A stretch of 64,000 bases of DNA from Nymphaea colorata (Eukaryota; Streptophyta; Magnoliopsida; Nymphaeales; Nymphaeaceae), in assembly GCF_008831285.2 (NCBI RefSeq), contig NC_045151.1, forward strand, positions 12,018,571 through 12,082,570, written 5' to 3'. The notes beneath the pieces were generated by a model. It did no database searches. It saw nothing but the letters and a program-made list of their open reading frames with translations, and had not been told where the DNA came from. The position numbers were made by a program, and so were the translations under genes. Positions within the stretch are counted from its first letter, which is position 1. Every line of letters begins with the position of its first letter. This document shows positions 62,931 through 64,000 of the stretch, piece by piece.

Positions 62931-64000
62931 AGAGAGAGAGTGTGTGTGTGTGTGTGGGTGGGTGGGGGGGGGAGGGGGAGGGGGATCGCAGTTCGCTACC
63001 TCTGATAGCGAGGGGGGAAAAACAGATGGTGTTTGTTCCCTGATCGGAAAAATGAGGACCGGAGAGAGCGGCCGATCAGAACAGTGAGAAGTGGCGACAA
63101 TTCACAGTTTTCTGAAATAGGAACGGAAGGGAACATTTTTTTTTCCAAAAACACACCAAAAAAGTTCAAAAATAGATATATGAAAAAAACTACCCAAGTT
63201 TTCACTTACAGTTGCCATATTATCATTAATTTAACTTGAGTTAATCTGATAAAAGACCAACTTATCTTCTAAGTTTTAGTTAGCTTTAGTTACATCCATT
63301 AGTAGTAATATATAAATAATTATATTTAAATACCTTAGTTTTCATCTTAAGCTTTAAAAAATCATTTGATATTTTAGAAAGTTCTACAAAAAAAAACTTA
63401 AGTTTACTGATAAAACTAAGCAATTTTTGCATGTTACCGACTTGCCTTCAACGAGGACAAAGTTTGCAATTTATAGATTATTATAAGTTTATTTAATTAC
63501 ATCATTAATATTAATGTAAATTAATTATGTTTAAATATTTTAATTTTTATATTAAGATTTTAAAAAATACATGACATATTAGAAAGTTCTTCAAGAAAAA
63601 CGTAATTAGGAATAAAGTTAAGCAAATTTTTCATGTTATTTTCTTGTAGGGTAAAATGACAATCGTTTATTAACTTAAATTAATTATGAAAATATTTTGG
63701 AATACTTTGAACAATACGAAAGTATGTCTGTACATAATTGTTAATTTGTTAAGCATAGTTCAAAATTTTCCAAGATGTTTTTACAGGAGATTGGAGTACC
63801 TTTCTATTAGTTTAAGGAAATTCATTAATTTTCTCCTCTTTTTCTTAATACGTACATGACCAAATTGGTATCAATTCCAAAATTTCATATAAATTAGAAG
63901 ACAAAAAGATACTCGAACAGTTCCTAGGCATTCTCAACTGTGCCAGACCCTATATCCGGCAACTACAACATTTAGTTGCTGGCTTGTATGCTAAGTTATA
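62931..64000. other. Upstream flank of KDSA, no genes seen
   Basis: GA, GT and G tracts at 62928-62985, then AT-rich DNA. A diverged direct duplication is visible: about 63305-63437 and 63509-63635, both with TTTAAATA(C/T)...TTAGAAAGTTCT...TTTTTCATGTTA-like words. No coding frame is convincing. Confidence 0.6.

Overview
This 64 kb window looks like nuclear DNA of a flowering plant. It is AT-rich, has GT-AG introns, and is full of Ty1/copia and Ty3/gypsy LTR retrotransposons with the plant-type primer-binding site TGGTATCAGAGC. I cannot name the species.

One host gene is clear and spans most of the window on the minus strand. It encodes KDO-8-phosphate synthase (KDSA). I could place 13 coding exons from the ATG at 62714 to the TGA at 10335. 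They join to 876 nt (291 codons plus stop) with no frameshift or internal stop. Intron 4 (24329-58184) is about 33.9 kb and intron 6 (14796-24027) about 9.2 kb; the other ten are 0.1-3.5 kb.

The two large introns are large because of transposons, and the insertion order can be read from target-site duplications (TSDs). Intron 6 holds one copia element, RLC-A1 (16017-21264, TSD CTAAG). Intron 4 holds a minus-strand chromodomain gypsy element, RLG-1 (about 24909-56911), split into three pieces. RLC-B1 (28085-43860, TSD ACGGG) sits inside RLG-1 and itself carries RLC-A2 (28700-34039, TSD CTTCC) and RLC-B2 (36426-41992, TSD GTAAC). RLC-C1 (45530-56073, TSD CCCTC) also sits inside RLG-1 and carries RLC-B3 (47948-53126, minus strand, TSD AAAGC). 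Two copies of an A/T-rich MITE-like repeat lie in RLG-1 (26391-26793 and 56473-56846). A separate 701-bp hAT-type MITE made of CGATAC/GTATCG repeats lies beside exon 4 (57243-57943, TSD CTGGAAAC). LTR divergences counted by hand agree with this order: inner elements are 0.5-1.1% diverged, outer ones 2-3%.

The elements differ in condition. RLC-B2 is open apart from one extra C in a C8 run, and RLC-B3 apart from one nonsense codon. RLC-B1 has an open protease-integrase-RT-RNase H frame but no gag. RLC-A1, RLC-A2, RLC-C1 and RLG-1 are pseudogenised.

The left end (1 to about 3000) is the 5' half of another decayed minus-strand copia element, cut by the window edge. From 3 to 10.3 kb, downstream of KDSA, there are simple repeats, a GC-rich island, a 250-bp tandem duplication, and a few weak exon-like fragments of unknown origin. 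The right end (62.7-64 kb) holds the KDSA start, its probable promoter, and featureless AT-rich DNA.
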